Source: Kaistia adipata DSM 17808 (GTDB lineage: Bacteria; Pseudomonadota; Alphaproteobacteria; Rhizobiales; Kaistiaceae). From it: 64,000 nt of DNA. Below are positions 25,063 through 35,473 of this stretch, one piece after another. Positions within the stretch are counted from its first letter, which is position 1; each line of letters starts with the position of its first letter. The stretch covers positions 1 through 64,000 of the forward strand of contig NZ_AUHO01000007.1 in the NCBI RefSeq assembly GCF_000423225.1, given 5' to 3'. The translations under genes and the position numbers were made by a program. Below the pieces are notes generated by a model. It saw only the letters and a list, made by a program, of their open reading frames with translations. It was not told the origin of the DNA and made no database searches.

Positions 25063-25727
25063 CGGAAGTGTTGGTGGAGACCGATGATTTCGACAGTTCC
25101 GCCAGCGACGCGTTGATCGCGTCGCTGGCGGACAATGGTTATGCCGTCGTCGACAATATGTTCGACCCGGCGCTCATCAAGGCTCTCGCCGCCGATCTCG
25201 GTGCGATGGAGAGCTTTGGTGCGATGACGATGGCGGCCGTCGGCCGCGAGGCCGGCCGGCGCCAGGATGCCGATATCCGGCGCGCCGCGATCCGCTGGTT
25301 CGATGGCGGCACGGAGGCCGAGCGCCGCTTCCTGGCGGTGGCGGAGCTTCTGCGCATCGCGATCAACCGGCGGCTGTTTCTCGGCCTGTTCGACTTCGAG
25401 TGCAATTTCATCGCCTATCCGACCGGCGGCTTCTATGGCCGCCACCTCGACAGCCTGGCCGGCGCGAAGAACCGGGTCGTTTCCCTCGTCGTCTATCTCG
25501 ATGAAGGCTGGCAGGCGGACTATGGTGGGGCGCTCCGGATCTGGTCCGGGCTGGAGGAGCATGGCGAGCCGGTGGCGGAAATCGTGCCGCAGGCCGGCCG
25601 CGTGGTCCTGATGATGTCGGAGGAGATCCCGCACGAGGTTCTGCCCACGCATCGCCCGCGCAAGGCCATCGCCGGCTGGTGGCGGGTCAACGCCTCGTCG
25701 GCCGGTCGCCTCGACACGGCGCGCTGA
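25059..25727 (+). CDS. 2OG-Fe(II) oxygenase family protein
   Basis: A 222-aa protein with a prolyl-4-hydroxylase-like jelly roll. The iron ligands are the HxD in FYGRHLDSL and the distal His in [11 protein letters not shown], and the 2-oxoglutarate-binding Arg is in [14 protein letters not shown]. The GTG start at 25059 overlaps the msrA stop, suggesting translational coupling, so a link to oxidative repair or protein modification is possible. The substrate is unknown. The upstream in-frame extension is a shadow of msrA. Confidence 0.85.
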   Translation: MTEVLVETDDFDSSASDALIASLADNGYAVVDNMFDPALIKALAADLGAMESFGAMTMAAVGREAGRRQDADIRRAAIRWFDGGTEAERRFLAVAELLRIAINRRLFLGLFDFECNFIAYPTGGFYGRHLDSLAGAKNRVVSLVVYLDEGWQADYGGALRIWSGLEEHGEPVAEIVPQAGRVVLMMSEEIPHEVLPTHRPRKAIAGWWRVNASSAGRLDTAR

Positions 25728-25823
25728 AGACCGGCGAGCGGCGCCAGCCGCTCCCGCACCCCACCAGCCGGACCTCGCCCGCCGTGGCGGACGGTCCTTC
25801 CCGCCACTGTAATGGAATGATCG

Positions 25824-26936
25824 ATGTCCTCCGCGCTCTTCACGCCCATTCGGTTGGGTGAATTCACGATTCCGAACCGCATCGCCGTCGCGCCGATGTG
25901 CATGTATTCCGCCGATGACGGCTCGGCGACCGACTGGCATGTCCAGCACTGGATGTCGCTCGCCATGTCGGGCGCCGGCATGATTACCTTCGAGGCGACG
26001 GGCGTGGAGCGGCGCGGCCGCATCTCGATGAACTGCACCGGCCTCTATTCCGACGCCAACGAGGCCGCCATGGCGCGGGCGCTGGCGCCGGCCCGCCGGG
26101 TCGCCGCGCCGGGCGCCGTCTTCGGCGTCCAGCTCGGCCATGCCGGCCGCAAGGCCTCGACGCAATTGCCCTGGCTCGGCGGCGGGCCGCTGACGCCCGA
26201 ACAGGATGCCTGGCAGACGGTCGGTCCCTCGGCCGTGCCCTTCGCGCCGGATTGGCCGGTGCCGGAGGCGCTCGACGAGGCCGGCATCGAGCGGGTCGTC
26301 GCCGCCTTCGTCCAGGCGGCGGAACGCGCGCATCGCATCGGCCTCGATTTCGTCGAGTTGCATGGCGCGCATGGCTATCTGCTGCACGAATTCCTGTCGC
26401 CGATCTCGAACAAGCGGAGCGATCGCTGGGGCGGCAGCCTCGAAAACCGCATGCGCCTGATCGTGACGGTGGCGCGCGCCGTGCGGGCGGCGCTGCCGGA
26501 GTCCATGTTCGTGGGCGCGCGGCTCTCGTCGACCGATTGGGTCGAGGGCGGCTTCACCGTCGAGGAGGCGATCGAGGTCGCGTCGGCGCTGAAGGCGGAG
26601 GGCGTCGTCTATATCTGCGCCTCGAGCGGCGGTAACGCGCATGACCAGAAGATCCCGCTCGGCCCGCTCTACCAGGTCGATTTCGCGACCCGGATCCGCG
26701 AGGGTGCCGGCATTCCGACCCGCGCCGTCGGGCTGATCACGACGCCGGCCGAGGCAGAGGCCCTGCTGCGCGAGGGCAGGGCCGACATGGTGGCGCTGGC
26801 CCGCGCCATCCTCGCCGATCCGCGCTGGCCGTGGCGCGCCGCCTATGAACTCGGCGGCGAGCCCTATGCGCCGCCGCAATATCTGCGCTCGCTGACCACG
26901 GTGAAGCACTGGGTGGTCGAGGAAGACGACGACTGA
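25824..26936 (+). CDS. NADH:flavin oxidoreductase, Old Yellow Enzyme family (YqjM-like)
   Basis: A 370-aa FMN TIM-barrel ene-reductase. Visible family motifs: PNRIAVAPMCMYSADDG at the N-terminus, QLGHAGRKAS, the long FVELHGAHGYLLHEFLSP segment with DRWGGSLENR following, and GRADMVALARAILADPRWP near the end. These motifs and length match the YqjM-type class of ene-reductases that reduce activated double bonds with NAD(P)H. It is apparently monocistronic, facing the AEC transporter gene. Confidence 0.93.
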   Translation: MSSALFTPIRLGEFTIPNRIAVAPMCMYSADDGSATDWHVQHWMSLAMSGAGMITFEATGVERRGRISMNCTGLYSDANEAAMARALAPARRVAAPGAVFGVQLGHAGRKASTQLPWLGGGPLTPEQDAWQTVGPSAVPFAPDWPVPEALDEAGIERVVAAFVQAAERAHRIGLDFVELHGAHGYLLHEFLSPISNKRSDRWGGSLENRMRLIVTVARAVRAALPESMFVGARLSSTDWVEGGFTVEEAIEVASALKAEGVVYICASSGGNAHDQKIPLGPLYQVDFATRIREGAGIPTRAVGLITTPAEAEALLREGRADMVALARAILADPRWPWRAAYELGGEPYAPPQYLRSLTTVKHWVVEEDDD

Positions 26937-26952
26937 GGCGCGCGACGACGCC

Positions 26953-27894
26953 TCAGCCGGTGATCGCGAGATAGAGCGACAGGGTGGCCACCGACAGGAC
27001 GGTGGTCGCCAGCACGACGCGGCTGGTGCGCACCGCCTCGCGTTCGTAGAACTCGGCCAGCATGAAGGGGCCTGTGCCGGTCGGCAGCGCCGCGAGCAGC
27101 ACGGCCGTGTGCGCGGCGGCCGAGGGCAGGCCCAGCAGCGGCACCGCGACTAGCCAGGTGACGGCGGGCTGCGCCAGCAGCTTGAGGGCGACGAGCGCGG
27201 TCTCGACGCGGGCGCTGGCGGGGCGATGCCGCTGCGCGCCGTTGCCGGCCAGGAACAGGCCGAGGGCGATCAGCGCGCAGGGCGAGGCGGCGCCGCCGAG
27301 GAGCTGCAGGAAGCGGTCGAGCGGGCCCGGGAGCGCCCAGCCCGAGGCCATGAACAGCGCGCCGGCGACCGGCGCCACCAGCAGCGGGTTCTTCGCCAGC
27401 GCGACCAAGGTCCGGAAGGCGATGTCGCGCCGGCTCGATCCCGACCGGAGGCTGCTCTCGATCAGGATGATGGCGACGGCGAAGAGCACGCAGACGGTCA
27501 GGATCGTCGCCACCAGCGTCGGGCCCATGCCGGACCCGCCGACGACCGCCAGCACCAGCGGAAAGCCCATGAAGCCGGTATTGGCATAGCTGGCGTTGAG
27601 CGCGTCGATGGCCGCGTCGGCCAGCGGCGATCCCTGCCGCGTTCGGACCCACAGCGTCAGCGCGAAGATGACGGCGCTGCCGGACGCGAAGGCGAGGATG
27701 AAGCCCGGCTGCCAGATCTCGGCCCAGCTTGCCTTGGCCATGATGTCGAACAGGAGCGCGGGCAGCGCCAGGTAGACCACCAGCCGGTTCACCTCGCGCG
27801 TGGCGTGGGGGCCGAGCGCGTTGCTGCGTCGTGCGATCCAGCCGGCCAGGATCAACCCGAAGATCGGCAGGACGATGAGGAGATTGGAGAGCAT
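26953..27894 (-). CDS. AEC family (auxin-efflux-carrier-like) transporter
   Basis: A 313-aa inner-membrane protein with about ten hydrophobic segments in two halves, beginning MLSNLLIVLPIFGLILAGWIARR, typical of the AEC family that exports organic acids or similar small molecules. It is transcribed divergently from the LysR gene at 27990, with a 95-base shared promoter region, so it is the probable target of that regulator. The substrate cannot be deduced. Confidence 0.9.
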   Translation of the reverse strand: MLSNLLIVLPIFGLILAGWIARRSNALGPHATREVNRLVVYLALPALLFDIMAKASWAEIWQPGFILAFASGSAVIFALTLWVRTRQGSPLADAAIDALNASYANTGFMGFPLVLAVVGGSGMGPTLVATILTVCVLFAVAIILIESSLRSGSSRRDIAFRTLVALAKNPLLVAPVAGALFMASGWALPGPLDRFLQLLGGAASPCALIALGLFLAGNGAQRHRPASARVETALVALKLLAQPAVTWLVAVPLLGLPSAAAHTAVLLAALPTGTGPFMLAEFYEREAVRTSRVVLATTVLSVATLSLYLAITG

Positions 27895-27989
27895 GGCGGC
27901 CTCGATGGCGGATGGCCGCTTTCCTTATGCCGCTCGGGCGATACAATCCAATCCAACCATGACATCCGATCAATGCGATTGAGGTATCG

Positions 27990-28889
27990 ATGGATACGCG
28001 GCAGATGCGTTATTTCGTGGCCCTGGCCGAGACGCTGCATTTCGGCCATGCCGCGGCGCGCATGAACATGACCCAGCCGCCGTTCAGCCGGCAGATCGCC
28101 AATCTGGAGCGCGAGCTCGGTGTCCGGCTGGTCGAGCGCAATTCGCGGCATGTGGCGCTGACCCAGGCCGGCGAGCGCTTTCTCGCCGATTCCCGCGCCG
28201 TGCTGGCCCAGTTCGACAATGCCTGCCGCGACGCCCAGCTGGTCGCGGCGGGGCAGAAGGGCGAGCTGCGCCTCGGCTTCATGATGAACGCGGCGCATCG
28301 CGTCGTGCCGCGCATCGTCAGCGCCTATGCGGAGCGCTGGCCGGATGTCCGGATCGTGCTCGCCGAAACCACGCCGGCGGATATCGAGCGGCGGCTGCTC
28401 TTTGGCGAACTCGACGCGGCCGTCACCTTTGCCGGCCGCAATTTTCCGCAGCTGGAAAGCGTGCCGATCTTCACCGACCGGCTGTGCCTGATCGTGCCGC
28501 CCTCGCATCGCCTCGCCAGGCGGGCGTCGGTGACGCCGCAGGACCTTGCGGAGGAAAGTCTGATCGCAGCGCCCGCCGCCGTCGCGGCGCCGCTGCGCGC
28601 GGCGATCACGGCCTATTTCGAGGCGGCCGGGATCGTGCCGCGCGTCCGGTTCGAGCCGCTGCTGCAGCACACCGTGATGCGCCTCGTCGCGTCGGAGCTC
28701 GGCGTGGCGCTGGTGCCGGCGTCGATCTGCGACGAGCGGATGCCCGACCTTGTCGCCCGGCCGCTCGCCGACGCGCCGACGCTCGACGTCGTCCTTGTCG
28801 TGCCGCGCCACACGATCAACCCGGCGGTCGCCTCGCTCGTCGCGCAGGTCCGGCCTGAGGTCGGGATGTCGCCCCGCTGGGAGCGCTAG
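27990..28889 (+). CDS. LysR-family regulator, divergent from the AEC transporter
   Basis: A 299-aa LysR protein: HTH in LHFGHAAARMNMTQPPFSRQIANLERELG (residues about 15-45) and an effector domain. The N-terminal MDTRQMRYFVALAETLHFGHAA form resembles BenM/CatM-type regulators. The gap with the transporter contains an imperfect inverted repeat (GATAC near 27939 and GTATC near 27986) that may be the LysR site. Control of the transporter is inferred from divergence. Confidence 0.9.
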   Translation: MDTRQMRYFVALAETLHFGHAAARMNMTQPPFSRQIANLERELGVRLVERNSRHVALTQAGERFLADSRAVLAQFDNACRDAQLVAAGQKGELRLGFMMNAAHRVVPRIVSAYAERWPDVRIVLAETTPADIERRLLFGELDAAVTFAGRNFPQLESVPIFTDRLCLIVPPSHRLARRASVTPQDLAEESLIAAPAAVAAPLRAAITAYFEAAGIVPRVRFEPLLQHTVMRLVASELGVALVPASICDERMPDLVARPLADAPTLDVVLVVPRHTINPAVASLVAQVRPEVGMSPRWER

Positions 28890-28905
28890 GCGGCAGCGCA
28901 AGAAA

Positions 28906-28936
28906 GAGGGCGCCGCGGCAGGAACCGGGCGCCCTC
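28906..28936. terminator. Convergent intergenic hairpin (LysR / mepA)
   Basis: GAGGGCGCC pairs perfectly with GGCGCCCTC around a 13-base loop between two converging genes. The flanks contain no long T-run, but position and symmetry suit a bidirectional terminator. Confidence 0.65.
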
Positions 28937-28954
28937 GTTCTGGATCCCTCGATC

Positions 28955-29956
28955 TCAGTGCAGCGAGCCGGTCACCGGCTGGTCGACCGGCGCCTCGATG
29001 TCGGCCGGCGGCGCGCCGTCATAGGACATCGCCTGGCTCGGCTCCGGCTCGGGCGTGATGCCGGCGGGCGCGCCGATCAGCACCTGGCGGCAGGCGGGCG
29101 GCAGGTCGGCCAGCACCATCGGCCGCGGCTTCACGGCCGGCTTGGTCGGCTTGGTGGGCTTGGTCGGCTTCGGCGGCTGCAGCCAGGCCGTCAGTTCCTC
29201 GCCGCAGCCGTCGCCGGGCGGCGTCGCCTTCTGCGGCAAGCAGCTCGCCATGCCGGGCGGGCAGTCGAGCCGGACGTGGAAATGATAGGTATGGCCCCAC
29301 CACGGGCGGACCTTGTTGAGCCAGGCCCGGTCGGCCCCGGCGCCGTCGCAGAGCGCCTTCTTGATCGCCGGGTTGACGAAGATGCGGGCGACGCGCGGAT
29401 CGAGCGCGGCGCGGCGGATCAGCTTGTGCTGGCCCATGGTCCAGACGGAGCTGTCGATCTTGCGGGCCTTCTCGTTGACCATCGAGACGGCCGACATGTT
29501 CTCGCGCTCGTCGCGGGAAAGCCTGCGGTTCGGCATCGGCGTCAGCCAGAGGTCGACGTCGAGGCCGATCTGGTGGCTGGCGTGCCCGGTACGGGCCGGG
29601 CCGCCGCGCGGCTGGCCCATGTCGCCGACCAGCAGGCCCGGCCAGCCGTCCTTGGCCTTGGCGTCATGGGCGAGCTTCTCGGTGAAGGCGATCAGCTCCG
29701 GCGTACCCCAGTTGCGGTTGCGCGACAGGCGCATCGCCTGCCATTGCGGGCCGTTGACCGGCAGCGCCACGGCGCCGGCGAGGCAGCCCTTGGCGTAGGA
29801 ACCGATGGCGCGCGCCTCGAGCGGGATCGGCGTCTTGACGTCGCCGAACAGGATCTTGGCCGGGGTCGTGTCGATCGATTCCGCCGCGGCCGGGACTACG
29901 GCGAGAAGCGGCAGCAGCATGGAGAGCGCCAGCGCGCGGATCGGGCTTTTCAGCAT
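28955..29956 (-). CDS. mepA: Penicillin-insensitive murein endopeptidase MepA
   Basis: A 333-aa periplasmic LAS-type zinc endopeptidase cleaving D-Ala-mDAP cross-links. Signal peptide MLKSPIRALALSMLLPLLAV...; zinc motif in GHASHQIGLDVDLW; C-terminal motif HTYHFHVRLDCPPG. It is longer than the usual enzyme of about 270 aa because of a C-terminal tail with tandem KPT repeats and a Pro/Glu-rich end, a likely disordered, wall-associated extension. It is transcribed away from the peroxiredoxin gene; the 296-base gap between them holds promoters but no clear gene. Confidence 0.94.
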   Translation of the reverse strand: MLKSPIRALALSMLLPLLAVVPAAAESIDTTPAKILFGDVKTPIPLEARAIGSYAKGCLAGAVALPVNGPQWQAMRLSRNRNWGTPELIAFTEKLAHDAKAKDGWPGLLVGDMGQPRGGPARTGHASHQIGLDVDLWLTPMPNRRLSRDERENMSAVSMVNEKARKIDSSVWTMGQHKLIRRAALDPRVARIFVNPAIKKALCDGAGADRAWLNKVRPWWGHTYHFHVRLDCPPGMASCLPQKATPPGDGCGEELTAWLQPPKPTKPTKPTKPAVKPRPMVLADLPPACRQVLIGAPAGITPEPEPSQAMSYDGAPPADIEAPVDQPVTGSLH

Positions 29957-30252
29957 GTTGACACCTTCGGGTTCAGCGCTTCCACGCCGGGATTATCGGT
30001 CATCAAGATTGACGATTTATCAACCATGCGCCGGCTGTTCCTGGATCTACTCGCGGGATCAATTTTCCAGAACGGCGGGGTGTGCGTATCGGGATTGAAA
30101 AATGGTTCTGATTTCAGGGCATTTCTTGGTCGACTGGGCCTGGCTTCGGCTGGATTCCGCAATTGACCCGGGTGCCAGTCATGCGATACTCGCGCCAGAA
30201 ATCTCGGCGGAGCCAAGCGCTCCGCGTTCAACACGCTGAGGGAATACGGAAA

Positions 30253-30900
30253 ATGGCACTCAATCTGGGGGACGTCGTTCCCGATTTCACCGCCGACACG
30301 ACCGAAGGAAAGATCTCCTTCCACGAGTGGCTCGGCGACAGCTGGGGCGTCCTGTTCTCGCATCCGAAGAACTTCACGCCCGTCTGCACCACCGAACTCG
30401 GCGCCGTCGCCAAGCTGAAGCCGGAATTCGACAAGCGCGGCGTCAAGGTGCTGGGCCTCTCGGTCGACAAGCTCGCCAACCATGACCAGTGGATCGGCGA
30501 CATCCGCGACGCGACGGGCGCGACGCTGAATTTCCCGCTCATCGCCGACGAGGACAAGACGGTCTCGAATCTCTACGGCATGATCCATCCGAATGCCTCC
30601 GACACGATGACCGTCCGCTCGGTCTACGTCATCGGCCCCGACAAGAAGCTGAAGCTGACGCTGACCTATCCTGCCTCGACGGGGCGGAATTTTGACGAGA
30701 TCATCCGCGTCATCGACAGCCTGCAGCTGACCGCCAAGTTCTCGGTCGCGACGCCGGTCGACTGGAAGCATGGCGAGGACGTGATCATCGTGCCGTCGGT
30801 TTCCGACGAGGCGGCCAAGGAGAAGTTCCCCGGCGGCTGGAAGGCGCTGAAGCCCTATCTGCGCTTCGTGCCGCAGCCGGGCGTCACCAAGGCGAACTGA
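30253..30900 (+). CDS. 1-Cys peroxiredoxin (Prx6-type)
   Basis: A 215-aa cytoplasmic peroxidase reducing hydrogen peroxide and organic hydroperoxides. The peroxidatic Cys is in NFTPVCTTELGA; the C-terminal dimer domain has TYPASTGRNFDEIIRVIDSLQL. No second conserved Cys is seen, in line with the 1-Cys class. The start MALNLGDVVPDF fits family N-termini and follows AGGGAATACGGAAA; upstream in-frame ATGs are not supported. An intrinsic terminator follows. Confidence 0.95.
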   Translation: MALNLGDVVPDFTADTTEGKISFHEWLGDSWGVLFSHPKNFTPVCTTELGAVAKLKPEFDKRGVKVLGLSVDKLANHDQWIGDIRDATGATLNFPLIADEDKTVSNLYGMIHPNASDTMTVRSVYVIGPDKKLKLTLTYPASTGRNFDEIIRVIDSLQLTAKFSVATPVDWKHGEDVIIVPSVSDEAAKEKFPGGWKALKPYLRFVPQPGVTKAN

Positions 30901-30927
30901 TCGCGGCGATTTCGACAGACATGACGA

Positions 30928-30955
30928 GGGCGTCGGCTTCGGCCGGCGCCCTTTT
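30928..30955 (+). terminator. Intrinsic terminator after the peroxiredoxin gene
   Basis: GGGCGTCGGC pairs with GCCGGCGCCC (nine pairs plus one G-T) across a TTCG tetraloop and is followed by TTTT. It also lies beyond the 3' end of the converging Gre-like gene and may serve both. Confidence 0.85.
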
Positions 30956-30970
30956 CGATTCGGGATGGCC

Positions 30971-31432
30971 TCAGGCGATGGCGACGATCTCGGCGTCGTG
31001 GCCGGCGACCGTGATCTCGTCGCCGACCTGGCGGCCGAGCAGCGCAATCGCCAGCGGCGCGACATGCGAGATCGTGCCGTGCTTCGGGTCGGCCTCGTCC
31101 TCGCCGACGATGCGATAGGTCTGGCGGCGACCGTCGTCGCGCAGGATCGTCACCGTCGCGCCGAACTGGACGGTGTTGCGGTCGACCGGCGGGGCCATCA
31201 GCTCCGCGCTGGCGCGGCGGCGCTGGAAATAGCGCAGGTCGCGACCGAGCGCGGCGATGGCGAGGGCGTCGTCCCGGCGGCGCGCGTCGGAGAGCGCCTC
31301 GCCGAGCCGCGCGATCTCCGCCTCGATCGCCGCGAGGCCTTCCGGCGTCACGAGGTTCGGATGGGGCGAGACGGGGCGTTCGGGCAGCTCGTCGCCCGCG
31401 TCGTCGTCTTCCTTGACAAAGGCCCTGCTCAT
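30971..31432 (-). CDS. GreA/GreB-family elongation factor domain protein
   Basis: A 153-aa protein with an N-terminal coiled-coil-like segment (GLAAIEAEIARLGEALSDARRRDDALAIAALGRDLRYFQRR) and a C-terminal FKBP-like GreA/B domain (VTILRDDGRRQTYRIVGEDEADPKHGTISHVAPLAIALLG). It would bind in the RNA polymerase secondary channel. The start MSRAFVKEDDD is preferred over an upstream frame that runs through non-conserved sequence. The acidic tip differs from classical GreA, so it may be a Gre-like regulator rather than a cleavage factor. Confidence 0.85.
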   Translation of the reverse strand: MSRAFVKEDDDAGDELPERPVSPHPNLVTPEGLAAIEAEIARLGEALSDARRRDDALAIAALGRDLRYFQRRRASAELMAPPVDRNTVQFGATVTILRDDGRRQTYRIVGEDEADPKHGTISHVAPLAIALLGRQVGDEITVAGHDAEIVAIA

Positions 31433-31566
31433 GCGGGGAGGGTAGGGCCCCGCCGCCGCGCCGTCCACCGGGGAACGGACGCCGCGAGGCTGCATTCAAG
31501 AAAATGGCGCTCCGAGGGGGATCGGAACGGCCATGTCGGGTTCGAGACGGAGCGGCGGAGCCTGGC

Positions 31567-33372
<1,806 letters not shown>

Positions 33373-33426
33373 GGCGCGCTCAATAGCATCAAGGTTGTTG
33401 GCCGCAAAGCGCTGAAAATTGCCTTT

Positions 33427-34335
33427 TTAACGCCGATCCGCATGGAGCACGCCAAGTTCGCCGGCACGGCGCACGATTCGGTCGGCGAGCTCGGCTACGA
33501 GCGGTCGTGAAAGCGTGTCCTGGGCGCCTGCGACGAGGGCTGAATCGCGCCAGATCGGCGGCATGTCGATCGGCGCGAGATCGACCAGTTCGCCGCGCGC
33601 GAGTTCGTCGGCGATCCCGGCCTCCAACAGGTGGCCGATGGCTTCGCCGCGCGCGATCAGCGCCCGGCCGGAGCCGAACAGCACCTGCGATGCGGCGCGG
33701 GCGCGGTGGCGCAGCGAGGTGATGGCGTCCGGCGTCACTTGCCACCAGTAGAAGGAGAGGAAATGCGGCGCGACGGCGAAGACGCGGTCGAGCGTCGGCG
33801 CCGGCCCGATCTCGCGGGCGAGCGCCGGCGAGGCGGCCAGAACCGCCTTCTCGCGGATGATCGCGATCGGCTCGAGCGCCTCGAGCAGCGGATCGAAATT
33901 CGGCCAGCCGATGAGGGCGAGGTCGATGCGGCGATCATGCAGCCATTCGGCGATGTCGCGATGACGGCCTTCCTCGAACAGCAGCTCGACGCGGGGATGC
34001 GCGCGCATGAAGTCGAGCACGGTCGGCGTCGCCAGCGGGTCGACCAGGCTGCGCAGCGAGGCGAGCGCGATGCGGCCGCGGTCGACATTGCGCAGCGCAT
34101 CCTCGCTTTCGAGCAGGGTGGCGAGCACGCGCCTCGCGTAGGGCAGGAACGTCGCGCCGCGTTCCGTCAGCTCGACCTTGCGGCCACGGGTGAACAAGGT
34201 TCCGCCGACATGGCTCTCCAGCGTGCGGATGCGGGTGGAGATCGTCGCCTGGGTGACGTTGAGCCGGGCCGCCGCCTTGGTGAAGCTGCCGTCGCGCACG
34301 ATCCGGTCGAAGCTGCGGAGCTGATCGATATCCAT
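33427..34335 (-). CDS. LysR-family regulator, divergent from the GNAT genes
   Basis: A 302-aa LysR protein with HTH SFTKAAARLNVTQATISTRIRTLE (about residues 17-40) and an effector-binding C-terminus. The gap to the divergent GNAT gene contains a perfect CGTTCGA-N9-TCGAACG palindrome, a LysR-type box, just beyond the start codon. It probably regulates the acetyltransferase pair and itself. Its inducer is unknown. Confidence 0.9.
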   Translation of the reverse strand: MDIDQLRSFDRIVRDGSFTKAAARLNVTQATISTRIRTLESHVGGTLFTRGRKVELTERGATFLPYARRVLATLLESEDALRNVDRGRIALASLRSLVDPLATPTVLDFMRAHPRVELLFEEGRHRDIAEWLHDRRIDLALIGWPNFDPLLEALEPIAIIREKAVLAASPALAREIGPAPTLDRVFAVAPHFLSFYWWQVTPDAITSLRHRARAASQVLFGSGRALIARGEAIGHLLEAGIADELARGELVDLAPIDMPPIWRDSALVAGAQDTLSRPLVAELADRIVRRAGELGVLHADRR

Positions 34336-34353
34336 CGAGATTTTCTATGACGT

Positions 34354-34376
34354 CGTTCGAGAATAGCTATCGAACG
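34354..34376. promoter_or_regulatory. LysR-type operator palindrome
   Basis: CGTTCGA, nine bases, then TCGAACG: a perfect 7+7 inverted repeat containing the T-N11-A core expected of LysR sites, between a LysR gene and a divergent GNAT gene. An AT-rich stretch (34379-34401) follows, suited to the GNAT promoter. Confidence 0.65.
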
Positions 34377-34440
34377 AGTTTATCATTGACAAATTTTATC
34401 ATGAAGCCCGATTTTCGGACATCGGCGCCAGGGAGACGAC

Positions 34441-34962
34441 ATGGCCACGACCACCATCCGCGAGTTGGATGCCCCCGCGGCGCGCGCCGCCGTTCCGGAG
34501 CTCGCCGTCATCCTCGTCGATGCGGTCGCGCATGGCGCTTCGGTGAACTTCCTGGCCGGGCTGTCGGAGGCGGAGGCAGCCACCTTCTGGCAGGGCCAGA
34601 TGGAGGCGATCGAGGCGGGCGGCCGCGTGCTGCTTGTCGCCGAGGCGGACGGCCGGATCGTTGGCACCGTCGTCGTCACCTTCGCGCCGCAGCCGAACGG
34701 TCCGCACCGGGCCGAGATCGGCAAGATGCTGGTGCATTCCAGCGTCCGCCGTCGGGGCGTCGGCCGGCAACTTCTCGCGGCGGCGGAAGAGGTGGCGCGG
34801 CGCGCCGGCAAGACGCTATTGCATCTCGATACGCAGACCGGCTCGGCCGGCGAGGCGCTCTACCGCGCCACCGGCTGGATCGAGTTCGGCGTGATGCCGG
34901 GGCACTCGCTCACGCCCGACGGGCGGCTCGAAGCCGCGACTTTCTTCTACAAGACAATCTGA
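34441..34962 (+). CDS. GNAT N-acetyltransferase
   Basis: A 173-aa acetyl-CoA-dependent transferase. The acetyl-CoA pyrophosphate loop is RRRGVGRQLLAAAE (motif A), following EIGKMLVHSSV, and the C-terminal part has DTQTGSAGEALYRATGWIEFG. It lies 12 bases before a second GNAT gene and is divergent from a LysR gene with an operator between. The substrate is not evident; antibiotic or amino-acid N-acetylation are both seen in the family. Confidence 0.87.
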   Translation: MATTTIRELDAPAARAAVPELAVILVDAVAHGASVNFLAGLSEAEAATFWQGQMEAIEAGGRVLLVAEADGRIVGTVVVTFAPQPNGPHRAEIGKMLVHSSVRRRGVGRQLLAAAEEVARRAGKTLLHLDTQTGSAGEALYRATGWIEFGVMPGHSLTPDGRLEAATFFYKTI

Positions 34963-34974
34963 TCGGCCTGAACC

Positions 34975-35469
34975 ATGACCCTGATCCGCCCGGCCACCGA
35001 GGCCGATATTCCCGCCATCCTGGCGATCTACAACGATGCCGTCTTGAATACCGCGGCGATCTGGAACGACGACGTCGTCGACCTCGACAACCGTCTTGCC
35101 TGGTTCGCGGCGCGGCAGGGCCAGGGCTATCCCGTGCTGGTCGCGGTGGAGGGCGGGGACGTCCTCGGCTATGCGAGCTACGGCGATTTCCGTGCCTTCC
35201 AGGGCTATCGCTTCACCGTCGAAAACTCGATCTATGTGGCGAGCGCCGCGCGCGGCAAGGGCGCCGGCACGGCGCTGCTCGGCGCGCTGGTCGAGCACGC
35301 GGCGGCGAACGGCAAGCATGTCATGGTCGCCGGCATCGAGGCGGGCAACGAGGTGTCGATCCGCCTGCATGCCCGCCACGGCTTCGTCGAGACCGCCCGC
35401 ATGCCGGAACTCGGCTTCAAGTTCGGCCGCTATCTCGATCTCGTCTTCCTGCAGAAGACGCTCGGCTGA
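34975..35469 (+). CDS. GNAT N-acetyltransferase, phosphinothricin/methionine-sulfone type
   Basis: A 164-aa transferase resembling the Pat/MddA/YncA group: LIRPATEADIPAILAIYNDAVLNTAAIWND at the N-terminus, the ENSIYVASAARGKGAGTALLGALVEHA acetyl-CoA loop, and the ending ARMPELGFKFGRYLDLVFLQKTL. Enzymes of this group acetylate phosphinothricin, methionine sulfoximine or sulfone. It forms an operon with the preceding GNAT gene and converges on the TRAP gene with only four bases between stops. Confidence 0.88.
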   Translation: MTLIRPATEADIPAILAIYNDAVLNTAAIWNDDVVDLDNRLAWFAARQGQGYPVLVAVEGGDVLGYASYGDFRAFQGYRFTVENSIYVASAARGKGAGTALLGALVEHAAANGKHVMVAGIEAGNEVSIRLHARHGFVETARMPELGFKFGRYLDLVFLQKTLG

Positions 35470-35473
35470 CGAT

